In this document: positions 1 through 10,055 of the stretch, in pieces
Numbering within the stretch: the first letter of the stretch is position 1
Layout of the letters: each line of letters begins with the position of its first letter
From: Deltaproteobacteria bacterium
GTDB lineage: Bacteria; Desulfobacterota; Binatia; UBA9968; JAJDTQ01
DNA length: 64,000 nucleotides
NCBI GenBank assembly: GCA_026712905.1
Contig: JAPOPM010000021.1
Location: 29,912 to 93,911, forward strand
Direction of reading: 5' to 3'
Translations under genes and position numbers: made by a program
Notes under the pieces: model-generated
Database searches by the model: none
Seen by the model: only the letters and a program-made list of their open reading frames with translations
Told to the model about the DNA's origin: nothing

Positions 1-2022
<2,022 letters not shown>

Positions 2023-2052
2023 GCTTCGTGGGACACGCTTTCAGGGAACGGC

Positions 2053-2355
2053 ATGACCAAGCGCGATCTCATCGAAGAGATTAACGACCGGTTTCCCCAC
2101 CTGTCGCGTTTCGATGCGGAGGTGATCGTCAACACTGTCTTCGATTCCCTGATTACCGCCCTGCAACGGGAGGAGAGGATCGAGATTCGCGGCTTCGGCA
2201 GTTTCGTGGTGAAGCACCGCCGGGCTCGGGACGGCCGTAACCCGAAGACGGGAGAGGTCGTCTCCGTGTCGTCCAAGAGAGTACCCTTCTTCAAGGTCGG
2301 CAAGGAGTTGCGGCTGCGGGTCAACCAGAGCGCCGACATCGAGGGCGGCGGCTAG
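2053..2355 (+). CDS. ihfB: Integration host factor beta / HU-family DNA-binding protein
   Basis: A 100-residue histone-like protein. It starts MTKRDLIEEI, has the family signature IRGFGSFVVKHRRARDGRNP with the intercalating-proline arm (residues about 51-75), and the closing FFKVGKELRLRVN. These small dimeric proteins bend DNA. Position directly behind rpsA is typical for the IHF beta subunit (ihfB/himD), which supports that name over HU. No partner alpha subunit is in the window. The start is an ATG with only a weak purine-rich leader. Confidence 0.87.
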   Translation: MTKRDLIEEINDRFPHLSRFDAEVIVNTVFDSLITALQREERIEIRGFGSFVVKHRRARDGRNPKTGEVVSVSSKRVPFFKVGKELRLRVNQSADIEGGG

Positions 2356-2427
2356 CACGCGCGCAGGCGCCCGCGCACTCTTACGGAAACAGACAACAGG
2401 ACCTACGTATTGGCAGGAGGTAACGGA

Positions 2428-3825
2428 GTGGATTCCATCAACACCCTCGGCGAATTGAAACGCAGCGGTATGCCCGTGCGCACGGTGCGCGACGAGATGC
2501 GCCACAATCTCACGGAGATTCTCAAGTCGGGGCAGCGCCTCCTGCCGGGTATCGTGGGTTATGAAGAGACCGTCATTCCGGAGATCGAGAACGCGATCCT
2601 GGCGGGCCACCACATGGTCTTTCTTGGGGAGCGCGGCCAGGCGAAGTCGCGCATCATCCGTGGCCTGACGCAGTTGCTGGACGAGAAGATTCCCAGGGTC
2701 AAGAGTTGCGAAATCAACTGCGACCCATTCAATGTCATCTGCGCGCCGTGCCGCCGGCGCCTGGCGGAGCAGGGCGACGACCTGGAGGTGGAGTGGATCG
2801 GCCGGGATCTGCGCTACGGCGAGAAGCTGGCGACGCCGGACGTGTCCATCGCCGACCTCATCGGCGAGATCGATCCCATCAAGGTAGCGGAAGGGCGTTA
2901 CCTGGCCGACGAGGAAACCATCCACTACGGCCTGGTGCCGCGCACCAACCGGGGCGTCTTCGCCGTGAACGAGTTGCCGGACCTGACGGAGAAGGTCCAG
3001 GTGGGCCTGTTCAACCTCATGGAAGAGAAGGACGTCCAGATCAAGGGCTACAAGATCCGCATGCCTCTGGACGTGGTCATCGTCGCCAGCGCCAACCCCG
3101 AGGACTACACCAGCCGCGGGCGCATCATCACGCCCTTGAAGGACCGTTTCGACGTTCAGATCCGCACTCACTATCCGCGCCAGGTCGAGCACGAGATCGA
3201 CATCATGGAGCAGGAATCGGCGCCCCTGGATGATCGCAGCCACCAGGTGGTGATCCCGGACTTCATGAAGGAGGTCCTGGGCCACCTCACCTTCGAGGCG
3301 CGCAACTCCAGCGAGATCAACCAGTCGTCGGGCGTGAGCGTGCGCGTCAGCATCAACAACTACGAGAGCATGGTGAGCAACGCCGAGAAGCGTGCCCTGC
3401 GGGCGGGCGAGAACGCCATCGTGCCGCGGGTGAGCGACCTCCACGCGGTGCTTCCTTCCACCTGCGGCAAGATCGAGGTGGAGTACGTGGGCGAGGAGAA
3501 GAACGAGGAGGAACTCATCGAGCGTCTGCTCAACCGGGCCATCCTCAAGACCTTCGACAGCCGCTTCGACGTCAACGCGCTCCAGGAAATCATCGAGTAC
3601 TTCAACACGGGCTGGGGCGTGGAGGTCTCCGACGACATGCGCTCCGAGGACTACCTCGAGGGCATCAAGGCGATCCCGGGGCTGGAGGAGGCCATTCGCT
3701 CGTTGGGTGACATCGACTCGCCCGGTCTCCTGGCCTCGGCCACGGAGCTGGTGCTGGAGGGCCTGCACCTGCATCAGAAGCTCAACAAGGAGGCCGCGGG
3801 AGGTCGCATTACGTACGGGAAGTGA
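2428..3825 (+). CDS. MoxR/magnesium-chelatase-like AAA+ ATPase
   Basis: A 465-residue ATPase of the MoxR/BchI-like AAA+ type. The Walker A-like loop is LGERGQAKSR (near residue 70). Further on come a Walker B-like FAVNELPDL, the ANPEDYTSRGR sensor segment and an arginine-finger region before TPLKDRF. A cluster of four cysteines (C94, C98, C105, C108; Cx3Cx6Cx2C) follows Walker A and could bind a metal. I chose GTG at 2428 because AGGAGG (2415-2420) lies 7 nt upstream. A TTG at 2410 would place this Shine-Dalgarno inside the gene. The VWA protein follows 22 bp later. MoxR/VWA pairs generally act as chaperone-like insertion or remodelling complexes; the client here is unknown. Confidence 0.8.
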   Translation: MDSINTLGELKRSGMPVRTVRDEMRHNLTEILKSGQRLLPGIVGYEETVIPEIENAILAGHHMVFLGERGQAKSRIIRGLTQLLDEKIPRVKSCEINCDPFNVICAPCRRRLAEQGDDLEVEWIGRDLRYGEKLATPDVSIADLIGEIDPIKVAEGRYLADEETIHYGLVPRTNRGVFAVNELPDLTEKVQVGLFNLMEEKDVQIKGYKIRMPLDVVIVASANPEDYTSRGRIITPLKDRFDVQIRTHYPRQVEHEIDIMEQESAPLDDRSHQVVIPDFMKEVLGHLTFEARNSSEINQSSGVSVRVSINNYESMVSNAEKRALRAGENAIVPRVSDLHAVLPSTCGKIEVEYVGEEKNEEELIERLLNRAILKTFDSRFDVNALQEIIEYFNTGWGVEVSDDMRSEDYLEGIKAIPGLEEAIRSLGDIDSPGLLASATELVLEGLHLHQKLNKEAAGGRITYGK

Positions 3826-3847
3826 TGACGACCGCGGTTGACGCACG

Positions 3848-5443
3848 ATGATCCACCACGCCCGCTACAGCCGCTGGAACGCCTTTCAGGACAGGTCGGT
3901 CCGGTCCGACGACGTCTTCGACGAGCTCAACGAGCACCTCGACGAGACCGGCGACCTGCAACAGTCCATGCGACGCATGATGCAGCGCGGCATGGGCGAG
4001 GACGAGGAGCGGGTGCCGGGCCTCGACGACCTCCTGTCCCAGGTGGCGCGGGAAAAGCGCCGCATGTACGAGCAGTACCAGATCCGTTCCGCCCTGGACG
4101 AGATCCAGGACATGCTCCAGGACATCGTCAACCGCGAACGCGAGACCCTGAAAGAGAGCGAGGACCGGGCCGAGGCGCAGCAGAAGGACGAGTTCCTGCA
4201 ACACTTGCCGCCCAAGCTGAGCGACGCCATCGAGCGGCTGGCGAGCTACAGTTTCGAGAACGCGGAGGCGCGCAAGGACTTCGAGGAGATCCTCTCCCAA
4301 CTCGACAAGATCCGCCGGCTGGAAAACTATATCCGACGTGAAGGAAACCTCTTCAGGGGCCAGGAGTCGTTGAACTTCGAGGAGGCCTCCGAGTTGCAGG
4401 AGAAGATGGAGGGGTTGCAGAAGCTCGAGGGCCAGCTCTCCAGCAGCCGTCCCAAGGACGTGGACATGGACCTGCTGAACAGCCTCCTCGGCCCGCAGGC
4501 CCAGGAGGACTACGAAGGGGTCATGCGTCTTGAGTCGGCGCTGGAAGAGGGCGGCTACGTGGTCGACAAGGGCGACCACTTCGAGCTGACGCCGCGCGGC
4601 GTCCGGCGCATCGGCCAGATCGCCCTGCGCGACATCTACAAGCAGCTCGCGCGCGACGCCGCCGGACGGCACCAGATCGCGCGCCACGGCTCCCAGGAAC
4701 CAGTGCCGGAGTCGAGCAAGCCGTACGTGTCCGGCGATCCTCTCAACCTGAACCTGATGGAAACCCTGAAGAGCACCCTGCGCCGGGACGCGACGCTGCC
4801 GCTCAAGCTCGACCCGGCGGATTTCCGCGTGTTCGAATCGGAGTACTCCACACGCGCGGCTACCGTGCTCCTGCTGGACATGAGCTGGTCCATGAGTTGG
4901 GACGGCCGCTTCGCCGCGGCCAAGAAGGTGGCCCTGGCCATGGAGTCGCTGTGCCGCTCCAAGTATCCCCAGGACTACTTCGGCATCGTCGGCTTCTTCA
5001 CCCGCGCGGTGGAGCTCAAGGCCAAGGACCTGCCCGAAGCCACCTGGAACATGGGCGACCCCTTCACCAATCTGCAGGACGGGCTCCATCTCGCCATCGA
5101 CCTGCTCAAGAAGCGCAGTTCCACGCGCAATCAGCAGATCATCGTCATCACCGACGGCCAACCCACGGCATACTGCCGCCAGGGCCGGCTCTATTGCGAG
5201 TGGCCCCTGAGCTTCGGCGGCATCAGCCAGCGCGCTGCCGAGGAAACCCTCAAGGAAGCCAAGCGGGTCACCCAGCGGGGCATCACCATCAACACCTTCA
5301 TGCTCGACGACAGCCCGGTCCTCAAGGGCTTCGTGGACGAGATGACCCGCCTCAACAAGGGCCGCGCCTTCTACACCCGTCCCGATCGTCTGGGACAATA
5401 CCTTCTGGTAGACTATCTGCTGGGCCAGCGGCGCAAGGTGTAG
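3848..5443 (+). CDS. VWA-domain protein, partner of the MoxR-like ATPase
   Basis: A 531-residue protein. The N-terminal two thirds are highly charged and helix-rich, probably with coiled-coil stretches. The C-terminal part (about 335-531) is a von Willebrand factor A domain with an intact MIDAS metal site: DMSWSMS (DxSxS), the Thr of DPFTNLQDG and the Asp of VITDGQPT. It starts 22 bp after the MoxR-like gene and is clearly co-transcribed. Such pairs resemble BchI/BchD of magnesium chelatase or CbbQ/CbbO, where the VWA subunit recruits the target. No cobaltochelatase-type large subunit or other client gene is adjacent, so the substrate cannot be named. Confidence 0.8.
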   Translation: MIHHARYSRWNAFQDRSVRSDDVFDELNEHLDETGDLQQSMRRMMQRGMGEDEERVPGLDDLLSQVAREKRRMYEQYQIRSALDEIQDMLQDIVNRERETLKESEDRAEAQQKDEFLQHLPPKLSDAIERLASYSFENAEARKDFEEILSQLDKIRRLENYIRREGNLFRGQESLNFEEASELQEKMEGLQKLEGQLSSSRPKDVDMDLLNSLLGPQAQEDYEGVMRLESALEEGGYVVDKGDHFELTPRGVRRIGQIALRDIYKQLARDAAGRHQIARHGSQEPVPESSKPYVSGDPLNLNLMETLKSTLRRDATLPLKLDPADFRVFESEYSTRAATVLLLDMSWSMSWDGRFAAAKKVALAMESLCRSKYPQDYFGIVGFFTRAVELKAKDLPEATWNMGDPFTNLQDGLHLAIDLLKKRSSTRNQQIIVITDGQPTAYCRQGRLYCEWPLSFGGISQRAAEETLKEAKRVTQRGITINTFMLDDSPVLKGFVDEMTRLNKGRAFYTRPDRLGQYLLVDYLLGQRRKV

Positions 5444-5571
5444 CCGGCGGGCGCTTGGTCAACGCGATTTTCGCGATGGTTCGGCGGATCGACGGCCACG
5501 CCTCCCGCGCCTGCTCCTCTCCGGCTGACACAAACTCTCATACATCACTCTAGCGGCCCATAGATTGAGCC

Positions 5572-5599
5572 CAATATAGGCCGTATGCTATATTGATCC
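5572..5599 (+). promoter_or_regulatory. Operator/promoter of the toxin-antitoxin module
   Basis: A perfect 7-bp inverted repeat, CAATATA (5572-5578) and TATATTG (5589-5595), is separated by 10 bp. The right arm contains the -10-like TATATT (5589-5594) preceded by TGC, an extended -10. The toxin ATG begins 5 nt later at 5600. The antitoxin has a helix-turn-helix domain, so autorepression by binding this palindrome is a reasonable inference. The short gap suggests a leaderless or nearly leaderless toxin mRNA. Confidence 0.55.
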
Positions 5600-6031
5600 A
5601 TGGGCTGGGTCGTCACATTTCTTGACGATTTCGAGGCTGAGTTCGATCTGTTCCCGGCGACCGTCCAGGACGCGGTCCTGGTGAAGGCGGGTCTGCTGGA
5701 ACTGGAAGGCCCACGACTCGGTCGGCCACATGCGGATACGCTGAAGGGATCGAAGCACGCGAACATGAAGGAATTGCGTCGTGAAGCGCATGGCGGGGCT
5801 TGGCGTGTTCTCTTTGCGTTTGATCCCGATCGGCAGGCGATCCTCCTGGTGCCCGGAGACAAATCCGGTGTCAAGGAGAAGTGGTTTTACCGACGGCTTA
5901 TCGCCAAGGCCGATGAGCGCTTCGACCGCCATCTGGCGAAGAGGAAAGGAGAGGACGATGGGGACGACATTGAGGGAGAAGATGTCGCGGCTCGCCCCCG
6001 ACCGTCGCGAACGGATCGAGGCAGAGACTGA
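5600..6031 (+). CDS. HigB-like (Gp49/DUF891) toxin of a type II TA system
   Basis: A 143-residue protein of the phage-derived Gp49-like/HigB toxin family (RelE superfamily). Visible hallmarks are the N-terminal VTFLDDFEAEFDLFPATVQD, the central KELRREAHGGAWRVLFAFDP and the FYRRLIAKADERF helix. Family members are ribosome-dependent mRNA interferases. The last 25 or so residues after RKGEDD look like an unconserved tail overlapping the antitoxin. No Shine-Dalgarno precedes the ATG. The gene order (toxin first, antitoxin second) and the 74-bp overlap with the helix-turn-helix gene support a HigBA-type pair. Confidence 0.82.
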   Translation: MGWVVTFLDDFEAEFDLFPATVQDAVLVKAGLLELEGPRLGRPHADTLKGSKHANMKELRREAHGGAWRVLFAFDPDRQAILLVPGDKSGVKEKWFYRRLIAKADERFDRHLAKRKGEDDGDDIEGEDVAARPRPSRTDRGRD

Positions 6032-6311
6032 GCGTCTGCATCAGGAGTATCTGACCCTTCAGGATCTGCGCAAGGCGAAGGCGCTGACTCAGTCGCAGCT
6101 TGCAGAGAGCCTTGGCATCCGCCAGTCCACGGTGGCGCAGATGGAGAAGCGCAGCGACCTCCTGATCTCGACGTTGCGGAGTTATATCGAGGCCATGGGT
6201 GGGCGTCTGGATCTGGTGGTGGCGTTTCCCGACCGGGTGCCGGTCCATCTCGGTGGTCTTGGGGAAGAGCGCATGGACCTGATCCCAAATGATCGAACAG
6301 AGGCTCTTTGA
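5958..6311 (+). CDS. HigA-like XRE-family antitoxin
   Basis: A 117-residue protein with a Cro/C1-type helix-turn-helix at about residues 40-75 (LTQSQLAESLGIRQSTVAQM). The C-terminal part, IEAMGGRLDLVVAFPD, is the typical tail of antitoxins paired with Gp49-like toxins. The ATG at 5958 is preceded by AAAGGAGAGG, a strong ribosome binding site. The frame is open further upstream, but those codons lie inside the toxin gene without a good start. The product should neutralise the upstream toxin and repress the shared promoter at 5572-5599. Confidence 0.85.
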   Translation: MGTTLREKMSRLAPDRRERIEAETERLHQEYLTLQDLRKAKALTQSQLAESLGIRQSTVAQMEKRSDLLISTLRSYIEAMGGRLDLVVAFPDRVPVHLGGLGEERMDLIPNDRTEAL

Positions 6312-6338
6312 CGCGGTAACGCCGGGTTTCCTGGGGAC

Positions 6339-8942
6339 ATGATGGAGCGGACACGGCTCACGCCCATGATGCATCAGTACCTGGAGATCAAGGAGCGTCA
6401 CCAGGACGCCATCCTGTTCTTCCGGCTCGGGGACTTCTACGAGATGTTCTTCGAGGATGCGGAGAAGGCGTCCAAGGTGCTGGACATCGCGCTCACCAGC
6501 CGCAACCGCAGCGACGGCGCGCCGGTGCCGCTGTGCGGCGTGCCGCACCATGCCGCCACCCCCTACATCGGAAAGCTTCTGTCCGCGGGATTCAAGGTGG
6601 CGGTGTGTGAGCAGACCGAGGACCCCAAGCTCGCCAAGGGGGTGGTGCGCCGGGAGGTGATCAAGGTCATCAGCCCCGGCACCCTCACGGAAGGCGAGGG
6701 GCTCGACGCAGGGGTCAACAACTACCTCGTCGCGGTGACGGCGTCCCGGGACGAGTACGGCCTCGCGTTTACGGACATCACCACGGGCGAGTTCCGCTTC
6801 ACGCAGATGGAAGGTTATGCCGCCCTTGCCAACGAGCTCGGGCGCATTCAGCCGCGCGAGCTGCTGGTCCCCGAGACCGGCTCCGATGCGCACCGGCGCG
6901 TGCGCGAGGACTATGCCGCGGTGCATTGCACGGCGGGTCCGGACGAGTGGTTCGGCGCCGCCGCGGTGCGCCGGCTCGAGGGTGCCGGCCTGCACGGCGG
7001 TCCGTCCGATGAATGGCCCCTGGGTGTACGCGCCGCCGCCGCGCTACGGGCCTACCTGGAGGACCGCTCGCCCGGCGCGGTGCCGGTGCTCACCGTGCTG
7101 GAGGCTTACCGCGCCGCGCATTTCCTCATGCTCGACGAGCATGCCCAGGCCAACCTCGAGCTGTTGCAGAGCTTCGACGGCAGCCGCCGGGGCTCGCTGC
7201 TGGGTGTGCTGGAGCCCGCGTGTACGGCCATGGGCGCGCGCGAGCTGCGCAAGTGGATCCTGTATCCCTTGCTCGACGAGCGCGGCATCCGGCGCCGCCA
7301 GGACGCGGTGGAGGAGCTGGTGGAGGATCCCGATCGGCGCCGCCGCCTGCGTGACGCGCTGCGAGGGGTGCAGGACCTCGAGCGGCTGGCCGGCCGCGTG
7401 GCCGCGCGCACGGCCGGGCCACGGGATCTCGCGGCCGTCAAGGACATCCTGCGCGCGCTGGAGCGCGTGCGAGATCCCCTCCAGGGGTGCGCGAGCGCGT
7501 TGTCGGCGGACCTTCGCGATGAACTTCGTTCCGTGCCGGAGGTGGTGGATCTGGTGCAGCGGGCGCTGGTGGACGAGCCGCCCGCCGCGGCGCGAAGCGG
7601 GGGTTACGTGCGTCCCGGATTCGACTCCGAGCTGGATTCCCTCACCGCCATCCGCGGCAACGCCAAGGGGTGGATCTCCGACCTGCAGCACCAGGAGCGC
7701 CAGCGCACCGGCATCCAGTCCCTCAAGGTGCGTTACAACAAGGTCTTCGGCTACTACATCGAGGTCACCAAGGCCAACCTGGCGCACGTACCGGACGACT
7801 ACATCCGCAAGCAGACCCTGACCAACGGCGAGCGCTTCATCACGCCGGAGCTCAAGGACTACGAGGCCCGGGTACTGGGGTCCGACGAAGAGATTCTCAA
7901 GATCGAGGCGCGGATCTTCCAGGAACTTCTCGAACGCATCGCCACGCACTACACGGCCCTCAAGCAGACCAGTCTGGCGCTGGCGCGACTGGATACGCTG
8001 GGCGTGCTGGCGGAGACGGCCGTGAGCCGGCATTTCGTGCGCCCGCGGGTGGACTCGAGCCTGAGGCTGTCGGTGCGCGCGGCGCGCCATCCCGTGGTGG
8101 AGGCGGTGCTGGGGCGCGGCGGCTTCGTCCCCAACGACTGCGAGATGGACGCCGAGGCTACCCAGATCAAGCTCCTCACCGGCCCCAACATGGCGGGCAA
8201 GTCCACCTACATGCGGCAGGTGGCGCTGGTGGTGATCCTGGCGCAGATGGGCAGCTTCGTGCCCGCGGACCAGGCTCACGTGGGCCTCGTGGACCGTCTC
8301 TTCACCCGGTTCGGCGCCACCGACGCGCTGGCATCGGGGGAGTCCACGTTCATGGTGGAGATGAAGGAGACCGCGCGCATCCTGCGTCTGGCCACGCCCC
8401 GCAGCCTGATCCTGCTGGACGAGGTGGGGCGCGGTACGAGCACCTTCGACGGCATCTCCATCGCCTGGTCGCTGGCCGAGTTCCTGCACGAATCGCCGCA
8501 CCGGCCGCGCACGCTCTTCGCCACCCACTATCACGAGCTGACCGGTCTGGCGCGCACCCGGGAGCGCGTGAAGAACTTCAACTTCGCGGTGAAGGAATGG
8601 GAGGGAGAGGTGATCTTCCTGCGTACCCTGAAGGAGGGTCCGGCAAGCCGCAGCTACGGCATCCAGGTGGCCGGTCTGGCCGGGCTGCCGGGTTCCCTCA
8701 TCGCGCGCGCCAAGGAGATCCTCAAGAATCTCGAGGGCGAGGAGTTGAACGCCTGGGGGCAGCCGCGACTGGCGGGAGCCGAGCACGCCACGGAGGGAGC
8801 CCAGCTCTCGTTGTACGAACCGCGCGATCGCGACGGACGGCTGCGGGAGAAGCTTCGGGAGATCGACGTGAACGGACTCACGCCGCTGGAGGCGCTGAAC
8901 CTGCTGGAAGGGCTCGTGACGGAGGCCAGAAGGGAAGGCTGA
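6339..8942 (+). CDS. mutS: DNA mismatch repair protein MutS
   Basis: An 867-residue MutS with all expected parts. The mismatch-binding F33-Y34-E35 motif lies in the N-terminal domain, followed by connector, lever and clamp domains and a C-terminal ABC-type ATPase. The P-loop is GPNMAGKSTYM (from residue 615), with the Walker B DEVGRGTS and the ATHYHEL switch. It recognises mismatches and small loops and recruits MutL; no mutL gene lies in this window. Length is normal for MutS1. The start is the first of two consecutive ATGs. The amidase gene begins immediately after the stop codon. Confidence 0.97.
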   Translation: MMERTRLTPMMHQYLEIKERHQDAILFFRLGDFYEMFFEDAEKASKVLDIALTSRNRSDGAPVPLCGVPHHAATPYIGKLLSAGFKVAVCEQTEDPKLAKGVVRREVIKVISPGTLTEGEGLDAGVNNYLVAVTASRDEYGLAFTDITTGEFRFTQMEGYAALANELGRIQPRELLVPETGSDAHRRVREDYAAVHCTAGPDEWFGAAAVRRLEGAGLHGGPSDEWPLGVRAAAALRAYLEDRSPGAVPVLTVLEAYRAAHFLMLDEHAQANLELLQSFDGSRRGSLLGVLEPACTAMGARELRKWILYPLLDERGIRRRQDAVEELVEDPDRRRRLRDALRGVQDLERLAGRVAARTAGPRDLAAVKDILRALERVRDPLQGCASALSADLRDELRSVPEVVDLVQRALVDEPPAAARSGGYVRPGFDSELDSLTAIRGNAKGWISDLQHQERQRTGIQSLKVRYNKVFGYYIEVTKANLAHVPDDYIRKQTLTNGERFITPELKDYEARVLGSDEEILKIEARIFQELLERIATHYTALKQTSLALARLDTLGVLAETAVSRHFVRPRVDSSLRLSVRAARHPVVEAVLGRGGFVPNDCEMDAEATQIKLLTGPNMAGKSTYMRQVALVVILAQMGSFVPADQAHVGLVDRLFTRFGATDALASGESTFMVEMKETARILRLATPRSLILLDEVGRGTSTFDGISIAWSLAEFLHESPHRPRTLFATHYHELTGLARTRERVKNFNFAVKEWEGEVIFLRTLKEGPASRSYGIQVAGLAGLPGSLIARAKEILKNLEGEELNAWGQPRLAGAEHATEGAQLSLYEPRDRDGRLREKLREIDVNGLTPLEALNLLEGLVTEARREG

Positions 8943-10055
8943 TTGGCGCGTTTGCTGTCCTTGCTGGTGGTGCTTTGCATCGTCGTCCCGGCGGCCGCGG
9001 CCGACGCGGCGGCGCATCTGACGCGTGTGCGCCATCTTTCCGGGCTCAATTACACGCGGGTCATCCTCGACGTGACCCGCCCGGTCAAGTACTCGGTGCA
9101 CACCCTGGCGCCAGCGCCCGCCAAGGGGCTTCCGCCGCGCATCTATCTGGACATCTCCGGCGCTCGCCTGACCATGCGGCGCCCCCGGATCAATATCAAC
9201 GACCGCTTGGTGCGCCGGGTCCGAGTCAATCAGTTCAAGCCCGGCGTCGTGCGCGTGGTCCTCGACCTCAAGCACCCCGGCACGCACGACGCCGTGCTCA
9301 TGGCCAACCCGCATCGCATCGTCGTCGACGTGGAGCGCCGTAGGGGCGCGGCCGCACGCCGGCATCTCGCGGTGCGGAAGATCGTGCTGGATCCGGGCCA
9401 TGGGGGCAAGGATCCGGGTGCCGTGGGGTCCGGCGGCCTCCGGGAGAAGGACGTGGTGTTGCGGGTCGGCCGGAACCTGGCGCCCCGGCTGCGGCAAGAG
9501 ATGGGCGTGGATGTCGTGCTGACCCGCACCCGGGACGTGTTCGTGCCGCTCAAGGAACGCACGGCCATCGCCAACCGGGAGAAGGCGGACCTGTTCCTCT
9601 CGATCCACTCCAATGCCAGCCGCAACCGGCGCGCCGGCGGGCTTGAGACCTACTACCTGGACAAGACCACGGACGAAGCTACACTGAAGCTGGCGGCGCG
9701 GGAGAACCGCACCGCGCGCCGCAACCTCACGGACCTGCAGATCATGCTGAGCGACCTCAAGCTGAACGTATACCTGCCCGATTCCATCAGCCTGGCGAGC
9801 CATCTGCAATCCTCGCTGGTGAAGAACACCCGGCCCCGTTATTCGCGAGCGAAGGACCTGGGGGTGAAGAAGGGCCTCTTCTACGTGCTCGTGGGAGCGC
9901 GCATGCCGGCGGCGCTGGCGGAACTGTTCTTCGTGAGCAACCGCCGCGAGGCGCGGGAACTGCAGCGCCCCGCGATGCGGAAGGCCCTAGTGGATGGCTT
10001 GTCACGTGGCATCAAGAACTACGCCGACGGACTGCGCAAGAGGGAGAACCCATGA
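8943..10055 (+). CDS. amiC: N-acetylmuramoyl-L-alanine amidase (AMIN + Amidase_3)
   Basis: A 370-residue secreted cell-wall hydrolase. A signal peptide (about residues 1-22, LLSLLVVLCIVVPAAAADA) is followed by an AMIN domain (about 27-130) and an Amidase_3 catalytic domain (about 145-365). Zinc-site motifs are DPGHGGKDPG (D150 to H153), the following GLREKD Glu, and LSIHSN. It cleaves the amide between MurNAc and the stem peptide, with a role in daughter-cell separation. The start is TTG directly after the mutS stop, with AGGGAAGG just upstream. The stop overlaps glnD (ATGA). Confidence 0.92.
   Translation: MARLLSLLVVLCIVVPAAAADAAAHLTRVRHLSGLNYTRVILDVTRPVKYSVHTLAPAPAKGLPPRIYLDISGARLTMRRPRININDRLVRRVRVNQFKPGVVRVVLDLKHPGTHDAVLMANPHRIVVDVERRRGAAARRHLAVRKIVLDPGHGGKDPGAVGSGGLREKDVVLRVGRNLAPRLRQEMGVDVVLTRTRDVFVPLKERTAIANREKADLFLSIHSNASRNRRAGGLETYYLDKTTDEATLKLAARENRTARRNLTDLQIMLSDLKLNVYLPDSISLASHLQSSLVKNTRPRYSRAKDLGVKKGLFYVLVGARMPAALAELFFVSNRREARELQRPAMRKALVDGLSRGIKNYADGLRKRENP

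Noticed and set aside
2041..3846. 601-codon open frame on the minus strand
   Set aside because: It is antisense to the IHF/HU and MoxR-like genes. High GC content produces long antisense frames, and its translation has no recognisable domains.
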